Of a stretch of 21,965 nt of DNA, positions 1 to 6,075 are shown one piece after another; positions within the stretch are counted from its first letter, which is position 1, and each line of letters opens with the position of its first letter. The notes beneath the pieces were generated by a model. The model did not search any database and was not told where the DNA came from. It was given only the letters and a program-made list of their open reading frames with translations. Where the stretch lies: the IMG/VR virus record IMGVR_UViG_3300049432_000105, positions 1 through 21,965 of that record. One strand, given 5' to 3'. This stretch comes from a virus. The position numbers and the translations under genes were made by a program.

Positions 1-2
1 CC

Positions 3-581
3 TCAAATCCGGATTTTGCGCCGGCGATGATTACGCAGGGGCTCCACTTAAGAAAACAACGCGGGGAAAAAATCTACACCGGCGCTTACATGATCTCGGC
101 GCCTTCCGAAAAGGGCGCGGACAAGCAGGCCTATATCGCCGAGGTCGTCTGCGGCGAGCTATGGCGCCGGCGGGAGATTTTCGCCAAGCACTTCGCCGGC
201 ACGCCGACGCTGCAGCGGACGCATGAACTGATCACCCGCTCCAACGGCTGGGGCCCGTTCATGGCGTACCAGGCGGTCGTGGACATGCGCTACACGGCGC
301 TGCTCGACAGGGCCGACGATCTCGCGAGCTGGGCGGCGGCCGGGCCCGGCACCTTGCGCGGCCTGAATCGATTGCACGGCCGCGACAAGGATGCGGCGCT
401 GTCGCAGGGGCAGGCGCTGACCGAAATGCGCGCGATCTACCGCGTGGTGCAGCAAGAGACCAATGTCGCGATGGATTTTTCCGACGTTCCCAACATCCTG
501 TGCGAGACGGACAAGTATCTGAGGGAGCAGAGCGGCGAGGGCCATCCGCGCACCCGCTATGTCGCGGGCAGGGGTTTTTGA
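3..581 (+). CDS. 5-hmdU DNA kinase helical-domain-like protein, 5' end missing
   Basis: The frame is open to the left edge, so the gene probably starts outside the window; an internal ATG at 27 would give 184 aa. The visible part has the pattern I associate with the helical domain of phage 5-hydroxymethyluracil DNA kinases and the related alpha-glutamyl/putrescinyl-thymine pyrophosphorylases: KIYTGAYMIS, then GWGPFMAYQAVVDMRY, then AAGPGTLRGLNRLHGR, ending with DVPNILCETDKYLREQSGEG. That family, described computationally and tested in phages with hypermodified thymine, acts on modified pyrimidines in DNA and has a helix-hairpin-helix glycosylase-like fold. No P-loop kinase domain is visible; it could lie upstream or be absent. 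The next gene starts in a TGATG overlap. Family assignment is from remembered motifs, and the exact activity is not known. Confidence 0.65.
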   Translation, partial: SNPDFAPAMITQGLHLRKQRGEKIYTGAYMISAPSEKGADKQAYIAEVVCGELWRRREIFAKHFAGTPTLQRTHELITRSNGWGPFMAYQAVVDMRYTALLDRADDLASWAAAGPGTLRGLNRLHGRDKDAALSQGQALTEMRAIYRVVQQETNVAMDFSDVPNILCETDKYLREQSGEGHPRTRYVAGRGF

Positions 582-1102
582 TGGCCGCGCCGCTCCCGAC
601 ACACCCGACGCTGCCCGATTACGCCGACGTGGTGCGGATCTACCAGGGCTCGGATGGTGAAGCCACCAAGGCGCTGTATCGCGAGCTGGAACAGCTGGGC
701 CGGATCGGCGCCATCGCGGTCAATCTGTTTCGCGCCACCAAGTGCTCGGAGCGCGCCAAGATGTACCGCCGTGGACGCGGCTACAAGACCGCGGCCTATG
801 AGCGCAAGGACTGGAGCATCCGCAACCTGGCGACGGCGCTGCATGTGCAGCACGCGCAGGTGTTTTTCGATCTGAAATGGGGCTGGGCCGTCGACGATGG
901 CTTGCGCGAGCGCGGCGATCCGCACCATCACATCCTCTATCTCGAGCTGCCGACCGGGCAGGTCAGCTTTCACACCGGCGCGCGGGGTGAAGGCCCGGAC
1001 TACGCAAGAGAGTGGGACGGCGTGCGCGGCGCTGCGGCGGAGCGGGTCTGCCACTGGGTTGCAAGCCTGAGGCATCAGGAGGTCGCGCATGCCGACGCCT
1101 GA
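581..1102 (+). CDS. conserved phage hypothetical protein
   Basis: This 173-aa protein starts at the ATG that overlaps the stop of the modification-type gene (TGATG); an earlier in-frame ATG at 500 would overlap that gene by 80 bases and is less likely. The middle carries LFRATKCSERAKMYRR, and the C-terminal half carries KWGWAVDDGL, HHHILYLELPTGQVSFH and a GPDYAREWDGVRG segment. I recognise this last block as one that recurs in phage and plasmid hypothetical proteins, but I know of no function. There is no signal peptide or membrane segment, so it is probably cytoplasmic. Its coupling to the upstream gene suggests co-expression and perhaps a shared DNA-modification role, which is inference. 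Confidence 0.8.
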   Translation: MAAPLPTHPTLPDYADVVRIYQGSDGEATKALYRELEQLGRIGAIAVNLFRATKCSERAKMYRRGRGYKTAAYERKDWSIRNLATALHVQHAQVFFDLKWGWAVDDGLRERGDPHHHILYLELPTGQVSFHTGARGEGPDYAREWDGVRGAAAERVCHWVASLRHQEVAHADA

Positions 1103-1301
1103 CGCCCTGGCCATCGATCAGGCCGCGGTCGACGCGCGCAAGCCTACGGCACGCCCGCTGGTCGAGCCTGCGGAAGCCATCGCGATCGCGCTGTCCCTGG
1201 TGCGCTGGACTCCGGGCCGGCTGCACGCTCCGGATGATCGCGTCGTCAGCTTTGTCCTGAAAGCCATTAACGACGCCGGCTGGAAGTTCGAGCCGCGCTG
1301 A
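1089..1301 (+). CDS. small hypothetical protein
   Basis: This 70-aa protein begins at an ATG 14 bases before the end of the preceding gene. A purine-rich CAGGAGG at 1077-1083, inside the upstream gene, is a strong ribosome binding site about 5 bases ahead of this start. The N-terminal 30 residues are rich in Ala, Asp, Pro and Arg and look disordered. The rest ([20 protein letters not shown] to DAGWKFEPR) could form a small helical unit. I do not recognise a family. Close packing in the operon and the good binding site support it as a real gene. Confidence 0.7.
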   Translation: MPTPDALAIDQAAVDARKPTARPLVEPAEAIAIALSLVRWTPGRLHAPDDRVVSFVLKAINDAGWKFEPR

Positions 1302-1360
1302 GATGTCCCGTGTTGCGTTTGTTGCGCCCCTTAAAACTCAAAACCCTTCGGAGAAGCGCT

Positions 1361-1642
1361 GTGGATGCGCATGCCCAGACCTCTGCCGCCGCCCGCGAAG
1401 CGCCTTCAACCCGCTTTGCCAAGGATCAGCTGCGCTCGATCATCGAGCGGATCGAGCGGCTGGAGGAAGAGAAGAAATCCATCGCCGATGACATCCGCGA
1501 CGTCTACGCGGAAGCCAAGGGCAACGGTTTTGACGTAAAGGCGCTGCGCAGCATCGTGCGGCTGCGCAAGCAGGATGCCGGCCAGCGCGCCGAACAGGAA
1601 ACCATCCTGGAGACCTACATGCAGGCGCTGGGGATGCTGTGA
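1361..1642 (+). CDS. GapR-family DNA-binding protein (DUF2312)
   Basis: The 93-aa product has the GapR/DUF2312 pattern end to end: [20 protein letters not shown], then [20 protein letters not shown], then [10 protein letters not shown]. GapR proteins are small, alpha-helical, dimeric or tetrameric proteins almost confined to Alphaproteobacteria; in Caulobacter GapR binds overtwisted AT-rich DNA, affects replication and helps topoisomerases ahead of forks. The GTG at 1361 is chosen because GGAG at 1350-1353 sits 7 bases ahead and the resulting length matches the family. An upstream in-frame GTG at 1310 would add a basic 17-residue extension not typical of GapR. A phage copy near replication genes could help phage replication or shape DNA topology; that role is inference. 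Confidence 0.92.
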   Translation: MDAHAQTSAAAREAPSTRFAKDQLRSIIERIERLEEEKKSIADDIRDVYAEAKGNGFDVKALRSIVRLRKQDAGQRAEQETILETYMQALGML

Positions 1643-1917
1643 TGGGCGCGGGTCGCAAAATCACAGTTGAAATCGAGATCGGGAAACTCGTTCCCGTGAC
1701 ATCGAACGATGGCGGCTATTTGGGGCGATGCTGCTTGCTGTGTGGCGTCTCGGGCTGGGACGGCGGCAGCTCCATCGGATTCCGCGCCGATACGCCAGAG
1801 ACGGTCAACGGCAAGCGCCTGATTGGCATGCGACACGCAAAATCCTGCCAGCTCAATGAATTTATTGACGGGAACACTGGCCGCATCTTCGAGGAAGCAA
1901 TCGGGAGGAAACAATGA
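1642..1917 (+). CDS. small hypothetical protein with cysteine cluster
   Basis: The 91-aa protein starts at an ATG overlapping the gapR-like stop (TGATG); a GTG three bases earlier is also in frame. It has a basic start and an acidic beta-like stretch (KITVEIEIGKLVPV), then GRCCLLCGVSGW and a later HAKSCQ. The CxxC-type pair plus His and Cys could bind a metal, but spacing alone does not prove it. The gene looks less GC-rich than its neighbours, which fits an accessory phage gene that joined the operon separately. I do not recognise a family. The next gene overlaps its stop by four bases (ATGA). Confidence 0.7.
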   Translation: MGAGRKITVEIEIGKLVPVTSNDGGYLGRCCLLCGVSGWDGGSSIGFRADTPETVNGKRLIGMRHAKSCQLNEFIDGNTGRIFEEAIGRKQ

Positions 1918-2426
1918 CGACAACGAGCGAGCCTACACAAGCCGACTTCGTCAACGCGTGCCAGCTCGCTGCCGACCGGTTGTGGATGCACCGCAGGAAG
2001 CTGCGCCGCGCCGCGGTCAAGATCGGCTTTTGGCCGACCGGCATGGTGATCTCCGCCAACATCACCGCGCGGAACGATGACGAAATGGCAGCGGCCCTGC
2101 CGCCGCAGGTAATCCCGTGGGATCAGGTCGCGACGATATCCATCGAGGGGATCCTCGCTATCGTCGATCTGGTCTGTGACCCGCTCTATCCGGCGCTCGG
2201 CATATCGCGCGAGGAAAAAGCGCCGGTTGCGATGATCGCGCTTGGCCGCAAACCGGAGCAGGAAATCTGGATCGAAGGCCTGCCGGCCGAAGACATCGGC
2301 ATCCCCACGGTCGCACTGTCCGGCTACCTCGAAGGCTTGGGATACATCACGCCGGACCGCGCCGATGCAATCGCCGACGGGCTGCAACGCGCGGCGCGGC
2401 GGGCACGCGGCGAGGCTGCGGCATGA
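1914..2426 (+). CDS. hypothetical protein
   Basis: This 170-aa protein starts at ATG within an ATGA overlap, preceded by GGGAGGAA (1903-1910), a good ribosome binding site. The N-terminal third (DFVNACQLAADRLWMHRRKLRRAAVKIG) looks helical and basic. The centre is a mixed alpha/beta region (MVISANITARNDDEMAAALP), and the last 40 residues (VALSGYLEGLGYITPDRADA) look like a helix-turn-helix-sized helical bundle ending in an Arg/Ala tail. I do not recognise a family and do not assign a function. Coupling to the genes on both sides supports its reality. Confidence 0.75.
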   Translation: MTTTSEPTQADFVNACQLAADRLWMHRRKLRRAAVKIGFWPTGMVISANITARNDDEMAAALPPQVIPWDQVATISIEGILAIVDLVCDPLYPALGISREEKAPVAMIALGRKPEQEIWIEGLPAEDIGIPTVALSGYLEGLGYITPDRADAIADGLQRAARRARGEAAA

Positions 2427-2686
2427 ACCTGACCGACCGAACGCTCCACGTGGATGTCGGTGATGGCGCCTTCATGACGTTGCCGCGCCCGGATTGGCTC
2501 TGGCCGCTCATCCATACCCGACCCGAGCCTGATCGCGGCACGCACTGCGACGACCGGATGCTCGCGGCCGGCGTGCTGCAAAGCTATCTCTATCTCGTTC
2601 AGAGTTGCACCAAGGAAGAGGCATGGCGACGCATCAAGTTGATGCGCGCCGCTTTGGATGCAAACAGCAACGCGTGGGTGTCATGA
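2423..2686 (+). CDS. small hypothetical protein
   Basis: This is an 87-aa protein in an ATGA overlap with the preceding gene and another ATGA overlap with the helicase-like gene that follows. The first half (LTDRTLHVDVGDGAFMTLPRPDWLW) is probably beta-rich. The second half (MLAAGVLQSYLYLVQSCTKEEAWRRIKLMRAALDA) is probably two helices. No family is recognised. Continuous four-base overlaps over three genes suggest translational coupling. Confidence 0.72.
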   Translation: MNLTDRTLHVDVGDGAFMTLPRPDWLWPLIHTRPEPDRGTHCDDRMLAAGVLQSYLYLVQSCTKEEAWRRIKLMRAALDANSNAWVS

Positions 2687-3594
2687 ACGCCGCGCCTCCC
2701 ATCGACGGCGCAACCGACGACGACGCGCTGCTGCGTGCCGCCGCCGCGCTGGCGTGGCGCGACGATCATGCCGCGGTGTCGCTGCCGACCGTGCTGACGC
2801 GGCCGCCGCTGGAGGGCGCGGTCGGGATGCTGGATTATTCCGAGCCTGAGGATCCGAACTCGGCGGCGTGGCCGCGCTGGAACATCACCGGCTCGTCGCA
2901 CGCCATCATCATGGCGAAAAAACTGTTCGGCACCGATTCCATGGCCAGCGACGGCGGCGGCAAGTCGATCTCGTTCCCGGCCACGCTGGGCTCGTTCGAC
3001 GAGCTCCTGATGGAGGCGGAAGCGATCCGCCAGACCCGGCGCGCCACCGCGCTGGCAAAGCTGCCGGCGGTGATCGCGTTTTTGCGCGGCTTGATGGAGG
3101 CCGAGGAGCCGACGCTGTGCTTCCTGCACCATCACGCCGTCACCGACGGCATCCTCGAGGCCTTGGAAGAATTTCGTCCGGTCTGCATCACCGGCCGGCA
3201 GGACAAGTCGCAAAAGGACGAGGCGGTCACCGCGTTTTCGCGCGGCGATACCAATCTCTGCCTGATCTCGCTGCGCACCGCGACCGGGATCGACGGCCTG
3301 CAAGCGCGCGCCCGCGTCGTGGTGTTCGCCGAGCTCGACTGGTCGCCGGCGGTGCACCGCCAGGCGGAAGACCGCGCCCATCGCATGGGGCAGCGCGACA
3401 GCGTGCTGGCGTATTACTTGGTCACAGACCTCGGCACCGATCCGTTCGTGATGATGACGCTGAACCTGAAGGCCAGCCAGTTCACCGGGCTGATGCAGGA
3501 CCGCGGCGAGAGCGATGACGACCGCCGCGATGCCAAGGATGCTGCCAAACAGCACATGGAAGGCGTGCTTTCGATGCTGCGGGGCCGGAAATGA
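2683..3594 (+). CDS. SNF2-type helicase, C-terminal lobe only
   Basis: This 303-aa protein carries the C-terminal RecA-like lobe of superfamily 2 SNF2/Rad54 enzymes: PTLCFLHHHAVTDGILEAL (motif IV region), VCITGRQDKSQKDEAVTAF, then LCLISLRTATGIDGLQAR around residues 190-207 (motif V) and HRQAEDRAHRMGQ at 225-237 (motif VI with the arginine finger). The N-terminal lobe with Walker A and DExH motifs is absent here, and none of the five upstream genes supplies it. Residues 1-120 show no clear motif. The start is the ATG in an ATGA overlap; an in-frame ATG at 2605 lies inside the previous gene. Alone it should not hydrolyse ATP normally, so it may partner another protein or be a remnant that still has an open frame. 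Confidence 0.85.
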   Translation: MNAAPPIDGATDDDALLRAAAALAWRDDHAAVSLPTVLTRPPLEGAVGMLDYSEPEDPNSAAWPRWNITGSSHAIIMAKKLFGTDSMASDGGGKSISFPATLGSFDELLMEAEAIRQTRRATALAKLPAVIAFLRGLMEAEEPTLCFLHHHAVTDGILEALEEFRPVCITGRQDKSQKDEAVTAFSRGDTNLCLISLRTATGIDGLQARARVVVFAELDWSPAVHRQAEDRAHRMGQRDSVLAYYLVTDLGTDPFVMMTLNLKASQFTGLMQDRGESDDDRRDAKDAAKQHMEGVLSMLRGRK

Positions 3595-3743
3595 GCGCAG
3601 GCTTTTCCACAGTCGCATCGTGCCATGCCGGCGTCCCGTCGTCGCCTCGCGAGCGTGATTTTGCGCTGCGTTGTCCCCGTTATGCGAGTTATCCACAGGG
3701 CTTCGCCCTCTGGGCTACGCCCTGCAAGCAGGTGGTCTCTTGA
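3591..3743 (+). CDS. possible 50-aa ORF over the origin-like region
   Basis: An ATG in an ATGA overlap with the helicase-like gene opens a 50-codon frame that ends in the TGA overlapping the TTG start of the initiator gene. The peptide (MSAGFSTVASCHAG to TPCKQVVS) has no recognisable feature. The frame may only serve to carry ribosomes to the initiator start, or may be accidental; the same stretch holds DnaA boxes and hairpins. Low confidence as a protein. Confidence 0.3.
   Translation: MSAGFSTVASCHAGVPSSPRERDFALRCPRYASYPQGFALWATPCKQVVS
3603..3697 (+). promoter_or_regulatory. two DnaA boxes before the initiator gene
   Basis: TTATCCACA at 3689-3697 is an exact match to the strict bacterial DnaA box. 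TTTTCCACA at 3603-3611 fits the relaxed form TTWTNCACA. Both are on the + strand, 86 bases apart, in the only stretch of the left module without a convincing gene. They may bind host DnaA for origin opening or for control of the initiator gene. Confidence 0.55.
3698..3723 (+). repeat. tandem GGGCTWCGCCCT hairpin repeats
   Basis: GGGCTTCGCCCT (3698-3709) and GGGCTACGCCCT (3712-3723) are two 12-base units with a 14-base period. Each is an inverted repeat GGGC-3 nt-GCCC. They abut the DnaA box and end 16 bases before the TTG start, so they could be an autoregulatory operator, an origin iteron pair or an mRNA structure controlling initiation. Confidence 0.55.
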
Positions 3744-4984
3744 GCGGTCCGCGCCTCTCCATCATCCCGGCCGGAGCGGTCACCGACCGCTCGCTGGAGC
3801 CGCGCGACCTGCAGGTGCTGTGTCTGCTGGGCCGTCATACCGACAAGGCCGGCTGGTGCGTCCGCAGCCAGGTCAAGATGGCCGGCGAACTGGACTGCTC
3901 TCGCTCGTCGGTGCAGCGCTCGCTCGACCGGCTCTATGAGGCCGGCTGGGTTGAGAAAAAGCGCCGCGACATTGCCATGGGCGCGTCCGATGCAGGGCAG
4001 CCGTCGGCTTCCTATGCGTATCGCGTAGTGCTCGACCGGGATGATTTTGCCTTCGAAACCGCCATCCGTGGCGCCGAAGAGGAGACCGACGAGAGCTATG
4101 CAGAAACTGCATCTGAGGAGGGGGGGTGCCCACCTGTGGGCACCCCCTCCGGCACCAATTCCGGCACCAATTCCGACGCGCCGGCAGGGCCGGAAAAGGC
4201 GGCCGAGGGTGCCCACACAGACGGGCACCCGGGTGCCCAGCCATACGTGGGCACGGGTGCCCAGCCATACGTGGGCACCAAGAACGTCCCCTTAGAACGA
4301 TCCCACCTTGAACGTGAGAGAGATGCGCGCGCGCGGGATCGAAGAGCGAGATTTCTGGTTTCGTTCGAGGCGAGGTGGCCGACGGCGGCTGCCGACGACC
4401 GCCAGCGCACGGCTTACGCGGCAGGCGCCTTGAGCGAAGCGGAAGAGCAAGCGGCACTCGCGGGCATCGGACCGTTCCTCGAAAATCTCAAGCGGCTCAA
4501 GCGCAGCAATGTTCCGGCCGGCTGGAACTATCTCGAACAACGACGCTGGACGCTGCTGGAAGCGCAGAAAGCGGCCGGCGTTGCGGTCGCGGCGGTGTTC
4601 GCGCGCGACACGGTCGAAGCCAAAGCGCTGGCGGTGCTGCACGAGATCGCGGGCGCCGGCGATGGATTCCGGAAAATCTATCGCTCCCCCGATGGTTCGA
4701 TCAGTTACCGCCTGCCGATGACGCCGCAACTGATGGCGCTTGCGCAAGCGGCGCCGCAAACCGAATGGGTTGCGCTGAACCGCAACCAGGCCGGCGCCTG
4801 GGAAGGCCTGCTTCGCGACGCGGTCACGATCGTGATCCGAAAGCACCTCAAGGAAGGCGAGCGCGCGCCATGGCCATGGCCGCCATCGGCCGAGGGCAAG
4901 GTCTACAGCTCGGCGACCGGCCCGCCGGACACGCTGATGAGCGAACAGGACGAGGCGGATTTTGCCAACGAGGGAACGCGATGA
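3740..4984 (+). CDS. winged-helix replication-initiator-like protein
   Basis: A 414-aa protein. Residues about 15-75 (DLQVLCLLGRHTDKAGWCVRSQ, then CSRSSVQRSLDRLYEAGWVEKK) form a winged helix-turn-helix of the type in phage O-like initiators and RepA proteins. Residues about 100-190 are a low-complexity linker encoded by palindromic repeats (GTNSGTNS at 138-145, then GAQPYVGT twice at 165-180). The C-terminal half (about 195-414) is helical and probably binds replication partners. The TTG at 3740 is chosen over a GTG at 3671: it overlaps the preceding stop as TTGA and has AGGTGG at 3730-3735 ahead; a longer form would add 23 residues without a domain. Layout and position between helicase-like and late genes suggest initiation, but a transcriptional role is possible. 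Confidence 0.78.
   Translation: MSGPRLSIIPAGAVTDRSLEPRDLQVLCLLGRHTDKAGWCVRSQVKMAGELDCSRSSVQRSLDRLYEAGWVEKKRRDIAMGASDAGQPSASYAYRVVLDRDDFAFETAIRGAEEETDESYAETASEEGGCPPVGTPSGTNSGTNSDAPAGPEKAAEGAHTDGHPGAQPYVGTGAQPYVGTKNVPLERSHLERERDARARDRRARFLVSFEARWPTAAADDRQRTAYAAGALSEAEEQAALAGIGPFLENLKRLKRSNVPAGWNYLEQRRWTLLEAQKAAGVAVAAVFARDTVEAKALAVLHEIAGAGDGFRKIYRSPDGSISYRLPMTPQLMALAQAAPQTEWVALNRNQAGAWEGLLRDAVTIVIRKHLKEGERAPWPWPPSAEGKVYSSATGPPDTLMSEQDEADFANEGTR
4122..4147 (+). repeat. perfect 12-base inverted repeat
   Basis: GGGGGTGCCCAC (4122-4133) and its exact complement GTGGGCACCCCC (4136-4147) are separated only by CT. It shares the core GGTGCCCA with the repeats 60-130 bases downstream, within the same linker of the initiator gene. 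Confidence 0.85.
4151..4174 (+). repeat. 12-base exact tandem repeat (GGCACCAATTCC x2)
   Basis: GGCACCAATTCC occurs at 4151-4162 and again at 4163-4174, encoding GTNS twice. The AATT steps are among the few AT-rich patches here, between the first GTGCCCAC palindrome and the main repeat cluster. Confidence 0.8.
4207..4278 (+). repeat. three 24-base palindromic units, iteron-like (candidate origin)
   Basis: Three units of 24 bases follow each other. Each starts GGGTGCCCA and ends in GGGCAC: 4207-4230, 4231-4254 and 4255-4278. The last two are identical; the first has the same outer half-sites but a different centre (ACACAGAC). Each unit is an inverted repeat GTGCCC...GGGCAC with an 8-10 base spacer, so with 4122-4147 there are eight half-sites. 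The 24-base period keeps the reading frame and gives GAHTDGHP, GAQPYVGT, GAQPYVGT. A related pair of AGAACG sites follows at 4281-4299. By analogy with lambda ori within gene O, this is a candidate binding array for the initiator. Confidence 0.75.
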
Positions 4985-5655
4985 AAGCAAACCTGAAAAA
5001 GGGCCAAGTGGTCGACTATGTCGATGCTCCGAAACAAAGGCCGCCGCGGTCAGCGGACGCATTGCGCATCTGGCATCTGGTGAACGTCAGCGACGGGCTG
5101 GATCAAGATGGCGTGGATTTTCTTGACCGGCTGCGGATTAAATTATACCAGCCGTTGATGCGCATCATGAAGCCGGTGCCGCGCGACCGGCTGTCACATT
5201 CGCAGCGCAAGTCGGCGCTCAGGCCGATGCGGGAAAAGATCGAACCGTTCTTTCCAGGCTACGCCTTTGCCGACTATTCCGAAGCCGGCGACCGGTGGCG
5301 TGAAATCTTCAAGATGAAACATATCCGCGGCCTGTCCTGCAACAACAACCAGCCGGTGCAGGTGCCGTGGAAGATGATCGCCGAAATTCAGGGCCTCGAG
5401 GTGGACGGTGCGATCCCGGGCGTGACAAAACTGTTCGAGATGCCGTTCATGCTCGGCGAACGGGTGCGCGTCGCCAAAGGCGCGTTCGCGTCGTTTCCCG
5501 GCACCATCGAGCAGTTACCCACATTCAATGCGGAAGCGATGGGCAATCTGTCGCTGGAAGAGCTTGACGACTCAGTACGCGTGCATCTATTGGTCGACAT
5601 CTTCGGACGTTCGACGCCAGTGGCATTGTCGATTTCGGATATCGAAAAGTTCTAG
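4981..5655 (+). CDS. NusG/RfaH-like transcription elongation factor
   Basis: This 224-aa protein starts at an ATGA overlap with the initiator gene. Residues about 28-130 resemble an NGN domain: RIWHLVNVSDGLDQDGVDFL, an aromatic/proline-rich segment IKLYQPLMRIMKPVPRDRL, and EPFFPGYAFADY, the classic FPGYvF signature, followed by WREIFKMKHIRGL. Residues about 158-180 (FMLGERVRVAKGAFASFPG) match the KOW motif of the C-terminal domain, and the tail ends DIFGRSTPVALSISDIEKF. NGN domains bind the RNA polymerase clamp and suppress pausing, and specialised paralogues such as RfaH or LoaP act on chosen operons. It is the last gene before the late operon, with terminator-like structures between them, so a role in late-gene antitermination is likely but inferred. 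Confidence 0.85.
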   Translation: MKANLKKGQVVDYVDAPKQRPPRSADALRIWHLVNVSDGLDQDGVDFLDRLRIKLYQPLMRIMKPVPRDRLSHSQRKSALRPMREKIEPFFPGYAFADYSEAGDRWREIFKMKHIRGLSCNNNQPVQVPWKMIAEIQGLEVDGAIPGVTKLFEMPFMLGERVRVAKGAFASFPGTIEQLPTFNAEAMGNLSLEELDDSVRVHLLVDIFGRSTPVALSISDIEKF

Positions 5656-5731
5656 CAGCCATCGTCGAGCCATCCCGCAGCCATCCCATAACCAGCCGGG
5701 CTGCCGCCGCATTGGAATAGAATTTTTGAAG

Positions 5732-5766
5732 CGCCGTTCGCAGCAATGCGGGCGGCGTTTTCGTTT
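5732..5766 (+). terminator. rho-independent terminator with GCAA tetraloop
   Basis: An 11-pair stem (5732-5742 with 5747-5757, including two G-U pairs) closes on the tetraloop GCAA at 5743-5746 and is followed by TTTTCGTTT at 5758-5766. It lies 77 bases after the NusG-like gene and would end the early operon transcript. Confidence 0.75.
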
Positions 5767-5776
5767 GCATAGGGTG

Positions 5777-5795
5777 CGCGGTAGCGCTCGCGCTA
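5777..5795 (+). promoter_or_regulatory. ops-like element overlapping a TAGCGC/GCGCTA palindrome
   Basis: GCGGTAGCG at 5778-5786 equals nine contiguous bases of the E. coli ops element that recruits RfaH to paused polymerase; the flanking first G and the T two bases later do not match. The same bases form a small hairpin, TAGCGC-TC-GCGCTA (5782-5795). Position between a NusG-like gene and the late operon makes it notable; a chance match is possible in GC-rich DNA. Confidence 0.35.
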
Positions 5796-5831
5796 TCGAA
5801 GCCCTCGTTGGGCGTTTCCTCCCTAAGACTT

Positions 5832-5869
5832 CGGGGCCGTTCGTTGGTGCCCTCCCGCGAACGGCCCCG
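5832..5869 (+). terminator. long leader hairpin, possible attenuator
   Basis: CGGGGCCGTTCG (5832-5843) and its perfect complement CGAACGGCCCCG (5858-5869) enclose a 14-base loop. Only a short CTTT follows, so it is not a standard intrinsic terminator. It ends 17 bases before the first late-module start and could act as attenuator, pause site or transcript-stabilising 5' end. Confidence 0.5.
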
Positions 5870-5886
5870 CTTTAGGATTTTCAAAA

Positions 5887-6075
5887 ATGTGCCGATGCGC
5901 CGAACGCAAGGATGCCCTGCAGCGCGCCGCCTCCGCGTTCGGGCGCGGCGAGCGAAGTTCGGCTGCGCAAGACGTGCGCTTCGTCGCGCGCAGTCTGGTC
6001 GAGGATGCGGAATTCGCGGCGCGGGCGCGGCTGTCGCTGCTGCGCGCCACGCTGGGGCGCGGGATCCGGCGATGA
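5887..6075 (+). CDS. small hypothetical protein (first late-module gene)
   Basis: A 62-aa Ala/Arg-rich protein beginning MCRCAERKDALQRAASAFGRG, with helices in the second half (VRFVARSLVEDAEFAARARLSLLRATLG). The N-terminal CxC is the only notable motif. Its stop overlaps the start of the GPZ-like gene (ATGATG). No clear ribosome binding site precedes the ATG: the sequence is AGGATTTTCAAAA, with AGGA about 10 bases upstream. I know no function. It may be a small phage structural or regulatory protein. Confidence 0.6.
   Translation: MCRCAERKDALQRAASAFGRGERSSAAQDVRFVARSLVEDAEFAARARLSLLRATLGRGIRR

Noticed and set aside
1303-1491. 62-codon frame overlapping the start of the GapR-like gene
   Set aside because: No motif or good binding site; the GapR frame explains the sequence.
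2599-3696. 365-codon open frame on the - strand opposite the SNF2-like gene
   Set aside because: It is a shadow; the + strand shows clear helicase motifs V and VI.
4122-4278. CRISPR-like array
   Set aside because: Units are contiguous, lie in frame within a gene and have no unique spacers of constant length.
5528-5875. 115-codon + strand frame from the NusG-like gene into the leader
   Set aside because: It overlaps the KOW end of the NusG-like gene and the hairpins; composition is atypical and no start is supported.
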